64,000 nucleotides of DNA, from positions 18,788,001 through 18,852,000 of the forward strand of contig NC_079878.1 in NCBI RefSeq assembly GCF_029227915.1, in the 5' to 3' direction. Position 1 is the stretch's first letter, and the number at the start of each line of letters is the position of its first letter. The translations under genes and the position numbers were made by a program. This document shows, one piece after another, positions 34,992-45,238 of this stretch. The notes below the pieces were generated by a model that was not told where the DNA came from, searched no databases, and saw only the letters and a program-made list of their open reading frames with translations. This stretch comes from Hydractinia symbiolongicarpus (taxonomy: Eukaryota > Cnidaria > Hydrozoa > Anthoathecata > Hydractiniidae).

Positions 34992-35147
34992 CTATGTCGT
35001 TGCACAATGACAGCTTTCACCATTATACGTGATGTACTCTTGGTAACAGGACCAGCAGAGCAGCCTGGACTTGATCAGAAGCCTACGACCACAGCGACAT
35101 CTGTCGTATTCGTCAAGTACTCGTTCACACTCATCGCATTGTTCCAT
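34992..35147 (-). CDS. zinc-ribbon microprotein, element B
   Basis: An intact 51-codon frame with MEQCDEC, EYDRCRCGRR, LLCWSC, EYITYNG and CHC: eight Cys in four pairs (CxxC, CxC, CxxC, CxC), a strong zinc-binding pattern. The start abuts GATAA and lies next to a hairpin. Homologues of identical length or frame lie at 6752..6907 and 1714..1842. The function is unknown. Confidence 0.7.
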   Translation of the reverse strand: MEQCDECERVLDEYDRCRCGRRLLIKSRLLCWSCYQEYITYNGESCHCATT

Positions 35148-35148
35148 T

Positions 35149-35175
35149 TATCTTACAACCCCGGGTTATAAGATA
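35149..35175. terminator. gene-end hairpin, 12 of 13 bp
   Basis: tatcttacaaccc and gggttataagata with one mismatch. It lies between the stop of the DUF4116 gene (35194) and the zinc microprotein start (35147). It is related in sequence to the A2 hairpin at 7108..7134. Confidence 0.5.
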
Positions 35176-35193
35176 GTCGGTGATCTCTATACC

Positions 35194-35591
35194 TTATACT
35201 AACTCCCACGAGGATCCCCAGGGGGCCATGTCCTGAGATCTGAAATGCTCCGGGACATACTTGAGCATCAACGGCATGCGCCAAACAGCCACGGCGGACA
35301 TTTCCAGAGTCTTGAAACGGTCAGGAACATCCTTGAGCACCTCTGGATCATCCTGGACCGCCCTGGTACACATTTCCTGGGTCATGAAACGGTCAGGAAT
35401 TGCGGCATCCAAGGGTTCTCTTGAACCGCAAAAGTAGACATTTCCTGGGTAATAAATTCCTCCGAAACATCATTGAATAAGAGGGGTTGCTCTGGAACCG
35501 CCATAGTGTAAATTTCCTGTGTCTTGAAATGATCTGGAATTGCTGATAGTAGAGCTGATACGGTGTCATAAATTTTTTTGAACAGGGTCAT
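35194..35591 (-). pseudogene. DUF4116-type repeat protein 2, element B
   Basis: It begins MTLFKKIYDTVSALLSAIPDHFKTQEI and carries about five 24-residue units, with a frame change near 35400. It ends in a tail (SQDMAPWG) parallel to that of its neighbour, so it is probably a tandem duplicate. The ATG follows GTAATAAAT. Confidence 0.65.
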
Positions 35592-35603
35592 ATTTATTAC
35601 AAC

Positions 35604-35973
35604 TTATTCAAAAAGATTTTTCATCATTTTTAGTTGAGCTCCCACGAGGATCCCCCAGGGCAACACGTCCTGGGATCTGAAATGCTCCGGGACATGCTCG
35701 AGCAGCAAGGGCATCCGTCCAACAGCCTTAGCGCACATTTCCAGCGTCTTGAAACGACCTGGATCATGCTTGAGCAGCCATGGGTACTCTTGAACCGCCC
35801 TGGTACACATTTCTTGGGGCTTGAAATGGTCTGGAACAATTCCGATCATCTGGGGTTCCTCTTTAACGACCCCGGAACACATTTCCCGGGTCTTGAAATG
35901 ATCCGGAACATATCTGAACATCGCGGGATCGTTTTTAACTACCATAGTGCACATTATCATGATGTCGGCTCAT
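35604..35973 (-). pseudogene. DUF4116-type repeat protein 1, element B
   Basis: The start at 35973 (ATG after GTAATATAAGT) aligns with the A copy, but a deletion shifts the frame. The readable part has four units (FKTREMCSGVVKEEPQMIGI type) and a KNLFE end. It is the last gene before the right TIR. Confidence 0.65.
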
Positions 35974-36016
35974 ACTTATATTACATCTTAGCCTCAACTG
36001 GCAGTCACAACTCTAT

Positions 36017-36240
36017 GGACTTTCCCTCTATTCAAATGCGCATGCGCTAGATTTGTCGGTTGTTGTGTGATCTGCGCGTGCGCTAAAATTTTTGATGATG
36101 TCATCAGAATTTCGTGTGCTGGTTACATGAGTTTTGGGATTTTTGGAGAGGAGTGTCGGGGGAGCGTTTTTAGCGGGGTTTGAGGGGGGTAAAAGTTTCG
36201 AAGGAGCGAACCGTACTTATATTCATTCCCCTATACTACT
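36017..36240 (-). repeat. right TIR of element B
   Basis: Inverted match of 19703..19924. It contains TGCGCATGCGC (36037) and TGCGCGTGCGC (36073). Confidence 0.9.
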
Positions 36241-36559
36241 TAACTTCGTTTCCAGGGTATTTTATATCTTGTATCGACCACAAGAACACAGCGAAAGGCT
36301 GTGACCGCAAGGCGTAAAAAAGGCTTGGTAACGAGGTATAAGATTCTCTTTAATCTCCAGAAAATACAACCGAATTGGTATTTGGTAGGGAAATTAATAA
36401 GAAATTAGCTATTTTAGCAAAATTACAGAATTAGAGACTTGCCCCTTTTCACCCAGTGCACACAGCCCCACCCAGGCAAACTATTCTTGAAACAAGTTTT
36501 TACTTTTGCGCCGCAGATTCAGGACGCTAATTAATCAGAATACAAAGTTTCAAAATAAA
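36241..36559. other. non-coding flank of element B
   Basis: No gene is seen. It begins with taact, a near match to the taacc before the left TIR. Confidence 0.4.
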
Positions 36560-37300
36560 CGACCGCTTTGCTACCTATTGGAAAACCGACATTAACGGAA
36601 AAACGATTTCTCGCTCCTTTAAGCTTCCTAGTAGTTATTACTGGAGAAAGTGTCATGAGGGATTCAAGATGGGCGAATATGCAATTATCTAACTCTAAAA
36701 AAGAAGTACCACAAAGAGAAGTTAATCTTTATTTTAAGGACCGTACATATGCGACTTTGTACCTGCATTCTTATCACCGTGATTAAGTCGCAAATAACAT
36801 TGAGTAGTAGCCAGAGTTACATTTTCAGTCTCACAAGCACTCCTCACTTTCTCGGGACATCCATCTATTTCTCAGACGGCATATTTAAAAATAACCGTGC
36901 AATGACTTCTGTATTGTTATTCGAATGTACTGCTCTGAGCCATATGATTTTTCGGCTATATCCGTCAATGCAACCATGAATTGGTAATTCACGGCTTCAA
37001 CTTATCGTAACCATCTACGTGCCAAATATCGCTCGGTCCTCGTACATTATAACTAACATTATAACATCTACGTTTCCCACGTTCTATGCAACCTTGGGGG
37101 TCAAGTTGTTTCACTTTAATCATTACAGCATCTCCTGGGACAAGAAAGGCATGAAAAAGTCTTAACCTGATGCACAACATAGTCCTGTAACCACTTGTCC
37201 TGGAGGGGGGTTGGAGTTCATTTCGCATAGCGTTTTCCATTCTAGACAACGACTTATGAGTCAAGCAATTTCGACGTTTTAAACCCAGAGTTTTTCAATC
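36560..37300 (-). pseudogene. decayed DDE/integrase-core gene
   Basis: Scattered minus-strand blocks RGPSDIWHVDGYDKLKP (37050..36990), IHGCIDGYSRKIIWLRAV (after a short frame break), a NNNTEVIARLF stretch and GCPEKVRSACETENVTLA resemble the catalytic core of a eukaryotic integrase-like transposase family (first Asp in HVDGYDKL or CIDGYSRK, the second near CETEN). It is heavily broken. It lies between two Polintons but is unrelated to their integrases. Confidence 0.5.
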
Positions 37301-37544
37301 GTGATTTCAAAATGTCCGCATTGACATTTTTAATCCATGATGACAGTGCAATTATTCAAATATTGTTTGATATTGGTATCCTTTTTGAAAATATTCCGAA
37401 ATAATCAAATCATATTCATTGGGTGAGACATTTGCTCCACACAGTTGACGCAATATTTATCAGATATAGTACATGAACAAAAGACACATTTATCCATAGT
37501 TTTCTTCCCAAACCTCAAACTCGCCCCAGTTCTATTTAGAGAAA

Positions 37545-37690
37545 CATGTTCACCCTCTCGGGAAACACTTTTACTATTCTGCAAACATTTTCACCATTTC
37601 GAATAACATTTTTACTATTTTGAAAAACATTTTTAATATTCCGGCAAACATTTTCACACATTTTTGGAAAAGATTTTTTGCACCTATCGG
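37545..37690 (-). repeat. ~20-bp minisatellite related to 19545..19690
   Basis: Repeats of the form aacatttttactattttgaa, then gcacctatcggctttgg, which also occurs inverted near 12399. Confidence 0.6.
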
Positions 37691-37834
37691 CTTTGGTATA
37701 AAATAGTAGACACCGATTTCACAGTACATACCCCTGCCTTGCCTACCCCTGCCTTGCTGATCCCTCTACCTGTTTCCTTGCCTGCTTTTGCCGTGCCCTT
37801 TCCTTGCCGTGTTTAATACCTTTGCCTTAGCAAC

Positions 37835-38280
37835 AGAGATAGGAAAATGTATATTCTTGCACAGGCGCACGCGCACGTCACGGCAACCCCCAGCAAAGTC
37901 CCCGACAAGTCATCGCCAATCGTCTAATAGTCACCACTCACCCAATCCGAAGACCATTCCATATTAAGCTACATAAGACCTAGTATTCACCATAATGACG
38001 TCATCAAAATTCTAACACAATTCCCTAATAATCAACTCACATACAGCGAATTTCCCTCATGATACTAATATTCATCAAAAAATTAACGCATGCGCAGTAA
38101 AGAGGGAATTTCCCTTGGTTAGTTTTTGAGCAAAATGAAATCTTCCGACAATGCAAAAATTCTGTATAATAAATGGAATAAGATACGGTTAAACAATTAC
38201 GAGATACTGCAAAAAATCGTGGTTTAATAGGGTATTATAAACTACGTAAGGCCGAATTAATTAGCTTATTAGAGGAGGAG
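37835..38280 (+). repeat. left TIR of element C (extends into coding sequence)
   Basis: Matches 45903..46372 inverted, including the start codon and about 35 codons of the first gene. It carries GCGCACGCGC (37865 on) and CGCATGCGCAG (38088 on). Confidence 0.85.
38165..38175 (+). promoter_or_regulatory. TATAATAAATG start motif
   Basis: TATAATAA fused to the ATG of the first gene of C. The inverted counterpart at 46018..46034 is TATAATAAAAGAGAATG. Confidence 0.45.
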
Positions 38281-41066
38281 AATGTATCACAGAAACCGAT
38301 CAGACCTATAACATCGGAGGATATGGACGTCTTCGAGAGACAGGAGATGGCCAAGACCCGTCCAGCTAGGGGGGGGGGGGGGGGGGTAAAATCAGGGAAT
38401 GTCTTAACTGAGTATTGCCTCCATCTGAGATGGACGTTTTCGAGAAACAGGAACTGTCGAAAAATCATTCCGTTGTAAGGGATAAGATGCGGGAATGGTA
38501 CAATTAGCTGGATGATGCCGTCCCAAAGCCCATAAAAGAGAGGGTCATGAGTAATTATGCAAAAATCAAACACGGGATGATGGAGCTCTATCGCAGGGCA
38601 ACCAACACAAGGCCTACGCTCCATGACGAAGTCGAACAGGAGGCCAACGAGGACTATGTACATAAACCTTCAGGGCAGGATTATACACCCCACGAACATA
38701 AACATGCTCACCATAGGACCTTTCGAAGTTTCCGCATTCCGGGGATGGGAGGTGCCGACGATGACGGGTATATCGGGATGGTGCGACCCAATGTGCGAAC
38801 CCTGGTTGAGGGGCAGGTAAAAGATATGGGGTCGGCAAAGATACAGCTGTCACTATGGATACATTGCAGGAAGCCAATAGGGGGGACAAAAGACTATGAG
38901 GAGGCAAATAAGGCCTTCCATAGTAATATGGCGTCGGCATTCCAAGGTAGCAATTTAGATGATATGCTGGATACGATGTTTGCCCAGGTTAAAACGCATG
39001 TGAAAAATCCTGCATTCCCAAGAAGTGGCTTCTCGATAGGTCGAATCCTGCACCTTGATGTAGACTTCCATAAATTGAAACTAACAAGAGGCTCATCGTA
39101 CATCAAACTACCTAGATGGATAGCTTCGAAAAAGGCCATTATTAATCCAAAAAATGAAGATGAAGAGTGCTTTAAGTGGGCTGTTATAGCATCCCTGCAT
39201 CATGAGGAGATAGGGAAGAACCCAAATAGAGTTTCTCAGATGAGACTCTACGTGGACCTTTATAATTGGGATGGTATAGAGTACCCAACAAGTATCAAGG
39301 ATATATAAAGTTCGAGGATAATAACAAGGAGATTGTGGTCAACGTCCTGTATATAGATGGAAAAAGGATCAATATCCTACGTCGATCAACGTATAACGGG
39401 CGCGGTAAGCAGGTGAATTTACTGTACATCACGGATGGCAAGAAAAATCACTATACAGCCATCACAAGCATCTCACGGCTCCTAGGTATTGAGACTTAAA
39501 AAAATACTGCAAAAATGCATTTTTGCCTGAACTGCCTCCAGGCATTCCCCACAATCGAGTCGAGGAATAAACATTATAATTACTGCAAGGACCACTCTGC
39601 AGTCAAGATCACGATGCCAACTGAGGCCAAAAAATGGCTATACTACAGAGATGGCCAGCAACAATTCAAGGTGCCATTTCCCATATATGCCGACTTTGAA
39701 AGCCTACTAATCCTGGTAGAGGAGGATGCCAGAGAGACCAAGACCAAAAAGCTTAGCAAGCACGAACCTCCGGCTGGTCACATATAGTACCTTTGAACTG
39801 GGTGAAAAATATGATAGTCAGGACATTAGATGCATCGCCAAGAACACGGAGAATATATAAGCTTCGGTGTTAAATTTAAGGTACCCCTTTTTATGGGATA
39901 TGGTGATGGCGAGAAGTACAAGACAATCGAAATCAGCTTCATAGATTCCTGTCGATTTATGGCATCCTCGTTGGAGAAACTGGCAAGCAACGTCATTGGT
40001 ACAAACGCCGCGTGTATAAAATGTCGGCAGTGTGCGGATATTTGTCTTGAATTCCAGAGTATAGACGCCGGGTACGTAGCATGTTTTTGCTGTAAAAATT
40101 GCGACTCGAGTACCACGAAGCAGCTTAATCAAGATCGGGTAAGGACAAATGTACCATCCATGGCAAATTTCATCGATAAAGATGATGTCCTTAGGCTAAT
40201 GCTTCGGAAGGGCGTTTATCCGTATGAGTACATGGATGGATGGCATCGATTCAAGGAGCTGGAACTACCTTCCAAGAAGGTCTTCTACAGCAAGCTCAAT
40301 GTGAATGGCATCAGCGGCAGGGACTATGCATACGCAAAAGAGGTATGGAATGTCATTAGCCCGGGGGTGATAACGTTACTATGGGAGACTATCACGATAT
40401 TTACCTGACCATAGACGTCCTGCTATTGGCCGACGTCTTCGAGACATTTCGAGGCGTCTGCTTGGACAACTACAGCCTTGACCCCGCCCATTTTTACACT
40501 GCACCCGGCCTGGCATGGAAGGCAGCCCTAAAATTTACAGTATAAGGCTAGAGCTAATTACGGATCCCGATATGCTCCTCATGTTCGAGAAGGGTATAAG
40601 AGGAGGCATAACACAGGCCGTACATCGATATGCCAAGGCCAATAACAAGTATATGGGAGATCAGTATAACCCGGATAAGGAGTCCTCTTACATCCAATAC
40701 CTCGATGCCAACAATTTGTATGGCTGGGCAATGAGGCAGGATCTGCCAACGGATGGCTTAAAATGGATATCAAACGTCGAGGCATTCACTGAAAAGCGGA
40801 TCAGAAAACTTGTTGAGGACAACAAGCATGGGTATATTTTAGAGGTAGATATTAATTACCCCGAGAAATTACATGAGAAGCATAACGGGCTGGCGTTTCT
40901 GCCCGAACGAAGGAAGGTCCACAAGGTCGAAAAATTGATACCGAATCTAGAGCATAAGCGTAAATATGTTGTACACATCAGAGCCCTTTACGAGGCTATA
41001 AAACATGGGCTTGAGCTCAAGAAGGTGCATAGGGTGATCAGGTTCAACCAGAAAGCATGGTTATAA
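38173..41066 (+). pseudogene. SAP domain / Cys-protease-like domain / PolB fusion, element C (3' truncated)
   Basis: The N-terminal SAP-like helix pair (TVKQLRDTAKNRGLIGYYKL) has a stop two codons after ATG. A duplicated acidic motif (MDVFERQEM, MDVFEKQEL) flanks an 18-G run. A clean frame from 38547 has a domain with EDEECFKWAVIASLHHEEIG, whose Cys/His pattern, with HYTAI later, may be a Cys-protease-like module. Then follow a C2H2-like finger (CLNCLQAF..HYNYC, 39521 on), exonuclease motif YADFESLL, DVLLLADVFETF and polymerase motif A YLDANNLYGWAM (about 40700). Motifs B and C are lost at a LINE junction near 41066. Confidence 0.75.
38369..38386 (+). repeat. 18-G homopolymer inside the first gene of C
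   Basis: An uninterrupted run of 18 G between two copies of a 44-bp coding duplication (38319..38362 and 38427..38472). Confidence 0.9.
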
Positions 41067-41278
41067 ATCTTTAAAATCTCTTTCTAAAAGAATCAACATG
41101 GATCTAAAATTTCTCTTCCAATGGCTCAACGCCAACAAAATCTCTCTAAATGCAAATAAAACTGAATAAATCCTGTTTAAGCACAAGCTTAAACCAGCAA
41201 ACTATAACTTCAAATTATTTATCAACGGCAAGAAACTCTTCCCCAGTAACTGCATTAAGTACCTTGGTATTCTTGGAG
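41066..41278 (+). mobile_element. LINE fragment at a deletion junction
   Basis: Encodes FLFQWLNANKISLNANKTE and CIKYLGI, the thumb region following the catalytic core of a LINE reverse transcriptase. It sits exactly where PolB breaks off and ATPase sequence resumes. Confidence 0.7.
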
Positions 41279-41294
41279 AGAACACGTTGTTTGT

Positions 41295-41613
41295 GGTTTA
41301 TGACATGATATCCGACGAGAGCCTCGATAAAAAAGGCAGCCCTTGCTTCAGCTGGCTATTTCGGGAAGGCATTGCAAGCATAGCTTGTGGCTTTTAACGC
41401 AATCATATACAGCCCTGCCAAAAAAAATTAAGAAGGCAGAAGAAACAGCTCTTCCTCTGGTACCCTCATGAAAAAAGTGATATGAAAATGATAGATGAGG
41501 AAACCAACCTAATAACGGAATGGTTGGATAAAAAGGCTGAATTGAAGAGGTCCAAACATGCTTGCCTTTTTGTAAGATTGGAACACCCTAGGAGTTGGAA
41601 AATTTTGGATTGA
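41295..41613 (+). pseudogene. packaging ATPase, C-terminal part, element C
   Basis: It begins near a Walker-B-like YDMISDESLDKKGSP and continues, with breaks, to KKQLFLWYPHEK, MIDEETNLITEW and KRSKHACLFVRLEH; the stop is at 41611. The P-loop half is absent. The end aligns with 26740..26880 of element B. Confidence 0.65.
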
Positions 41614-41656
41614 ACGTTATAAAATCCTCCGGCTGGGGATCGATATAATAAAAAAG

Positions 41657-42455
41657 ATGTCAACAACACAAGTTATGTTTAACGCAGGAGCCATCAAAAC
41701 CCTGGCTAACAACCAGGACCAACCGCTCTTCAAGCGAGCTGATTTAGGACGTTAGGAGTCCTATCGAGATATTTCCACCATTGTACGCCATGAGATAGGG
41801 TCGGGTGGTAGCCAACCCCAAAAACAAGACCAAAATGGGCATGACGCCTTCGTGACATTGGACAATGCATTGAGGATTTTTGTAGGTCACAAAAGCCTAA
41901 AGCAGTGGGCCTAATGAAATGGCTGGTCGGAGCAGTTATGAAAAAATTACAGGATGTAATTAAAGAACAGCGTCAAGCCCTTGAGTACAGGGATAGGGCG
42001 ATGGCCATACTTGGTGATGAAATTGAGGAGAGGGACAACCAACTCCTGGCACTCGGTGATGAGCTCAGGGATAGGAATGAGCAGCTTAGTGCCCTTAAGC
42101 AGGACAACTCGGGGCTACGGCAGAGACATGTCCCGCGCCGATATCAATATGATACAGTACTATGTGTAGTTGATAAAAACGACCCCAACGAGCATGGAAG
42201 GAAGGGTATACATGAGCATTATATGATACGATGCCAACGCAAGCAGCTCAGCACAAGGGTAATCATATTAAAAACAATGTATCCCGACATGACGGTGAGA
42301 AAACCTGAATGTGACGACCCGAATGCCGTACATGCTTGGTGTCGATTCAGAGATGATTCTCTTGGTACCGTTATTGTTATCTTAATCATTTTACATTGCC
42401 TGACGATGATACGCCGGAGGTATTCGAAGGTATGTTCGATATTGATATGTCGTAA
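41657..42455 (+). pseudogene. BRO/MSV199-like protein with DUF3627-like C-terminus, element C
   Basis: It begins MSTTQVMFNAGAIKTL with PLFKRADLGR followed by a TAG; HDAFVTLDNALRIF and a clean frame from 41905 with a coiled coil (LQDVIKEQRQALEYRDRAM) and a C-terminal domain (PNAVHAWCRF) follow. The end is shifted near 42365. The ATG follows TATAATAAAAAAG. The B copy (26950..27899) has an extra, misplaced block. Confidence 0.65.
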
Positions 42456-42463
42456 GCGGACTC

Positions 42464-42497
42464 TTTTTAATACTACCCATGGAAGCAGTATTAAAAA
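42464..42497. terminator. gene-end hairpin, perfect 11 bp
   Basis: tttttaatact and agtattaaaaa with a 12-nt loop, between the convergent stops of the BRO-like gene and the integrase. Confidence 0.55.
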
Positions 42498-42529
42498 TTA
42501 TGGGTTCGTGGGGGCAATCACCATGGGCC

Positions 42530-43538
42530 CTACCACTCTTTAACATGCTCCGGAGGCACTTCAACGTTCTCAGGAATAAGCATCAACTCTTCCGAAACGA
42601 AGCTTTTTCCGGGGGCGTCTTTCAAATAGTATAGCATACGACTACCTGTCACGATCCTCCTATCCAGCCTATACATCTTTTCACTCCAGAAAGCATCAGT
42701 GGCACGTCGTTTCGCATCAGCATGCTCTTCCCCGGGTTGCAGAAGGTACAAATATAAACCATCCAAAGGTAGAGGCTGTTCCTCGGGATATTCCTCGCCT
42801 TTTACAAGCGGGACATCTTTAAGCTTTATCGATTTACTGGGCTTCATACCGATCATGGCAGTCTTGGTATTATTAAGACTTTTTACGATAGCATACAAAT
42901 GTTTGACCCATGTACTGCTGGTCTCATCAGATGCTAACTCTTGGGTATCTTGAGGCTTGAATAGCCTTTCGGCAAGGACCTTGTTATACGACTCCACGAA
43001 GGCCGTGAATGTATGGTGGTATTTGGTGGTGTTTGGTGGTAGCCCTCTTGATCTTTTCCAGGAGCTTCGTTACATCGGATTTAAACTCACTACCATTATC
43101 ACACTGGAATGTTTTGGGGTAGTGTAGGGGTCCGGCTTTGTATATGTCTTTCAACATATCCGCGACCTCGCTGGCCTTCTTTGTTCGCAAGGGTCTTGCT
43201 ACCTTATAACGCGAGGCTACATCGATGCCTGTCAGGATATACTTGTACGTATTGCCATACAGCCGATCATGGGTCATATACAAAAGATCGAATTGGTGCA
43301 TCTCATTCGGTGCTGTAATGGTAAAATGGAGGTAGTCTATACGTTTTGGACCCCGAATGTGTCGTAGCCATAGGAGTTGCCTACTAAGTCAATGTATTAC
43401 CTTCTTTTTGGAGAGACCGCTCTCCTTTGCGAGTAATTTGACGGCTTTGCGACCGGTCCAGAGATGTTCCGGGGTATAGTAGATAATACCCAGCTTTTCT
43501 GCTTCCTCCTCTGTAACGATATGTGATGCTTTTGACAT
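42530..43538 (-). pseudogene. retroviral-type integrase, element C
   Basis: N-terminal YYTPEHLWTGRKA, then a TGA where B has Trp (VTHW), then the rve core with the first Asp in MHQFDLLYM, the second in FQCDNGSEF and the Glu in MESYNKVLAERLF, after a frameshift near 43020. The C-terminal domain has GLYLYLLQPGEEHADAKRRA. The ATG is preceded by TATAAATAAAGGAC. It is a close ortholog of 27944..28985. Confidence 0.85.
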
Positions 43539-43561
43539 GTCCTTTATTTATACATGTTAAA
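43531..43561. terminator. gene-end hairpin over the integrase start
   Basis: tttgacatgt and acatgttaaa, 10 bp with one G-U, loop 11 nt. It is structurally equivalent to 28977..29003 in B. Confidence 0.5.
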
Positions 43562-43571
43562 AAACGCGTTT

Positions 43572-43970
43572 TTACAGATATTTGTAAACTACAAAGCCTA
43601 GCAGGGTTAGGGAGCAAACAATTAACGTGAGTTCACCATCTTGTTGGGTTTTTGAAGGGGTGTAGAAGTCTTCCAATTGCGGTCCTTTTTTGTCCGGGTT
43701 GATGTAATACTGATACATATCGTTGTCCAATTCACGTAGGCTCTTGCCCGCCTTAAGCTGCTTCTCCCTTTCGGTTGCAAACCAGTCGAGTTTTTTCTGT
43801 CTATCCCTGATCCATTGGGCCTGGGCTGCATTTAGTTTTTCAACCGCAAGGTCATGTCTTTTCCTCTCAGCCTCTCCATGTCCCGAAATTTTGCTAAATA
43901 AATAATTTGAACTACTGAATGCAAGGGCGTTTATGGCCGTCCCAGCCACCAGCACTGCTATAGTAGCCAT
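43572..43970 (-). CDS. small two-pass membrane protein, element C
   Basis: An intact 132-codon frame: hydrophobic N-terminus (TIAVLVAGTAINALAF), central charged helix (AVEKLNAAQAQWIRDRQKKL), acidic-polar stretch, and a second hydrophobic segment (LTLIVCSLTLLGFVVYKYL) at the C-terminus. It starts 4 bp after the capsid gene stop, with ATTAATAAATGG at the start. The function is unknown; conservation next to the capsid gene suggests a virion component. Confidence 0.65.
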   Translation of the reverse strand: MATIAVLVAGTAINALAFSSSNYLFSKISGHGEAERKRHDLAVEKLNAAQAQWIRDRQKKLDWFATEREKQLKAGKSLRELDNDMYQYYINPDKKGPQLEDFYTPSKTQQDGELTLIVCSLTLLGFVVYKYL

Positions 43971-43973
43971 TTA

Positions 43974-45238
43974 TTAATACTCCACACGGTCCAATCTACC
44001 ATCCAAAATACTCATCTGGCCATCTTGTAACAGGTATACATAACACCCAAAATCGACATTTCCATCTGCTTTCTTTGTAATGTGTAGGGTAATACCATCC
44101 CTTTGACGTTGCAGAGGTCTTCCACTACCATGCAAAATATTGTCGGGAGATGCCCGAAAATCCACAAATAGGGCACGCCTTTCATTGAAAAACTGGCCAA
44201 TGGTCACATTAGAGTCGTGGCTTCCAAAGATGCTGACGATCTGCTCCAAATGATCCTTAGTCAACATTGCGTGAGAGTAGAGTTCATTGGGTTCGCCCTC
44301 AACCGTCACGCTGATCTTCTCAATTTGGGATTGTAAAAAACCTCGTTTACACCGGCGTAAGCCTTCACTTTCCCGGGGTCTATGAATAATAGCAATATAC
44401 CCTGAAAGGACGTGGAAGGGTATCAATTTGTAAATTGTAACTAGTATCTGCTTTCTTCATGGTGACAACTTTCATTCTAAGCACCCTTTCATAAGGCAAG
44501 GCGAGCCTTGTATATCTTGACATCATAGCACCTGTCCTCATGGGTGATCTTGTCAAACACCAATCTGATATTGGTAATTTTATACGTGGCATCAGCCGGC
44601 TTGGCTGCTGTAGACCCCGAGGCCGCCGTCCCCTCATCTTTGATAAGGTCGGCGTAAGGTGCGAAATTTACGATGAACTGGAGGCGGTCATAGAGTCCCG
44701 CCGGGTAGAACGGAAGATCACCGGTCAATTCAAACATCCTTCCAAGGGGTATGCAAAAGGTGTTCCCATAGGCGGCCACAATTGCCTTTTCTTCATTGGT
44801 CCCAACATGGTCACTAGCATTTACCTGTAGGGACCGGATAGTCCCATCGTTTGGATTAATACCTTTCAGGATGAGATTATTGTCACGGTCAAACTTGGGC
44901 AGTCACAAGTCTCTATATACGGCTAGAATGTTGTAATCGCTAATGTTTTGGACCTCCTTGCCCTTCAAAGTGATGCGTAGATTCTTTACCAGGCTTTTAC
45001 CAATGTTCCTAACAATGGTACGCTTTGTATTGGTTCCCGTAAGGGCCAGGACAAATAGGAGTTTTAGACTACCCAGAAAGATGACATCATTCTGGGGCAT
45101 ATTAAGTATGTCAGTATAGAGGTCTTCATTCTGGTTGATGGTTGATGGGATATGTGATATTTGAACCCTCTGTCTCCTACCTTTCATACCTAGTAGTTGC
45201 TTGGTCTCCGTATGGATCTGGTATGGTTCCAAACGCAT
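43974..45238 (-). pseudogene. major capsid protein (double jelly-roll type), element C
   Basis: The N-terminal part is MRLEPYQIHTETKQLL, followed by a LALTGTNTKRTIVRNIGKSL block and NISDYNILAVYRDL. The middle has PFYPAGLYDRLQFIVNFAPY and the C-terminal part ISVTVEGEPNELYSHAM and CYVYLLQDGQMSIL. Frameshifts lie near 44905, 44490-44640 and 44400. A full gene would be about 420 codons, within the usual size of Polinton capsid proteins. It is divergent from 45277..45783. Confidence 0.8.

Larger units (their letters stand above)
19703..36240. mobile_element. Polinton/Maverick-type element B, full length (16.5 kb)
   Basis: The ends are ~220-bp inverted repeats starting agtagtataggggaatga and ending with its complement. 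Flanks are taacc on the left and taact on the right, a possible 5-bp target duplication with one mismatch. Gene content is typical of the group: protein-primed PolB fusion, HNH nuclease, packaging ATPase, BRO/MSV199-like protein, integrase, major capsid protein, probable minor capsid protein and a right-arm set of small genes. Nearly every large gene has frameshifts or deletions, so this is an inactive relic. Confidence 0.9.
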
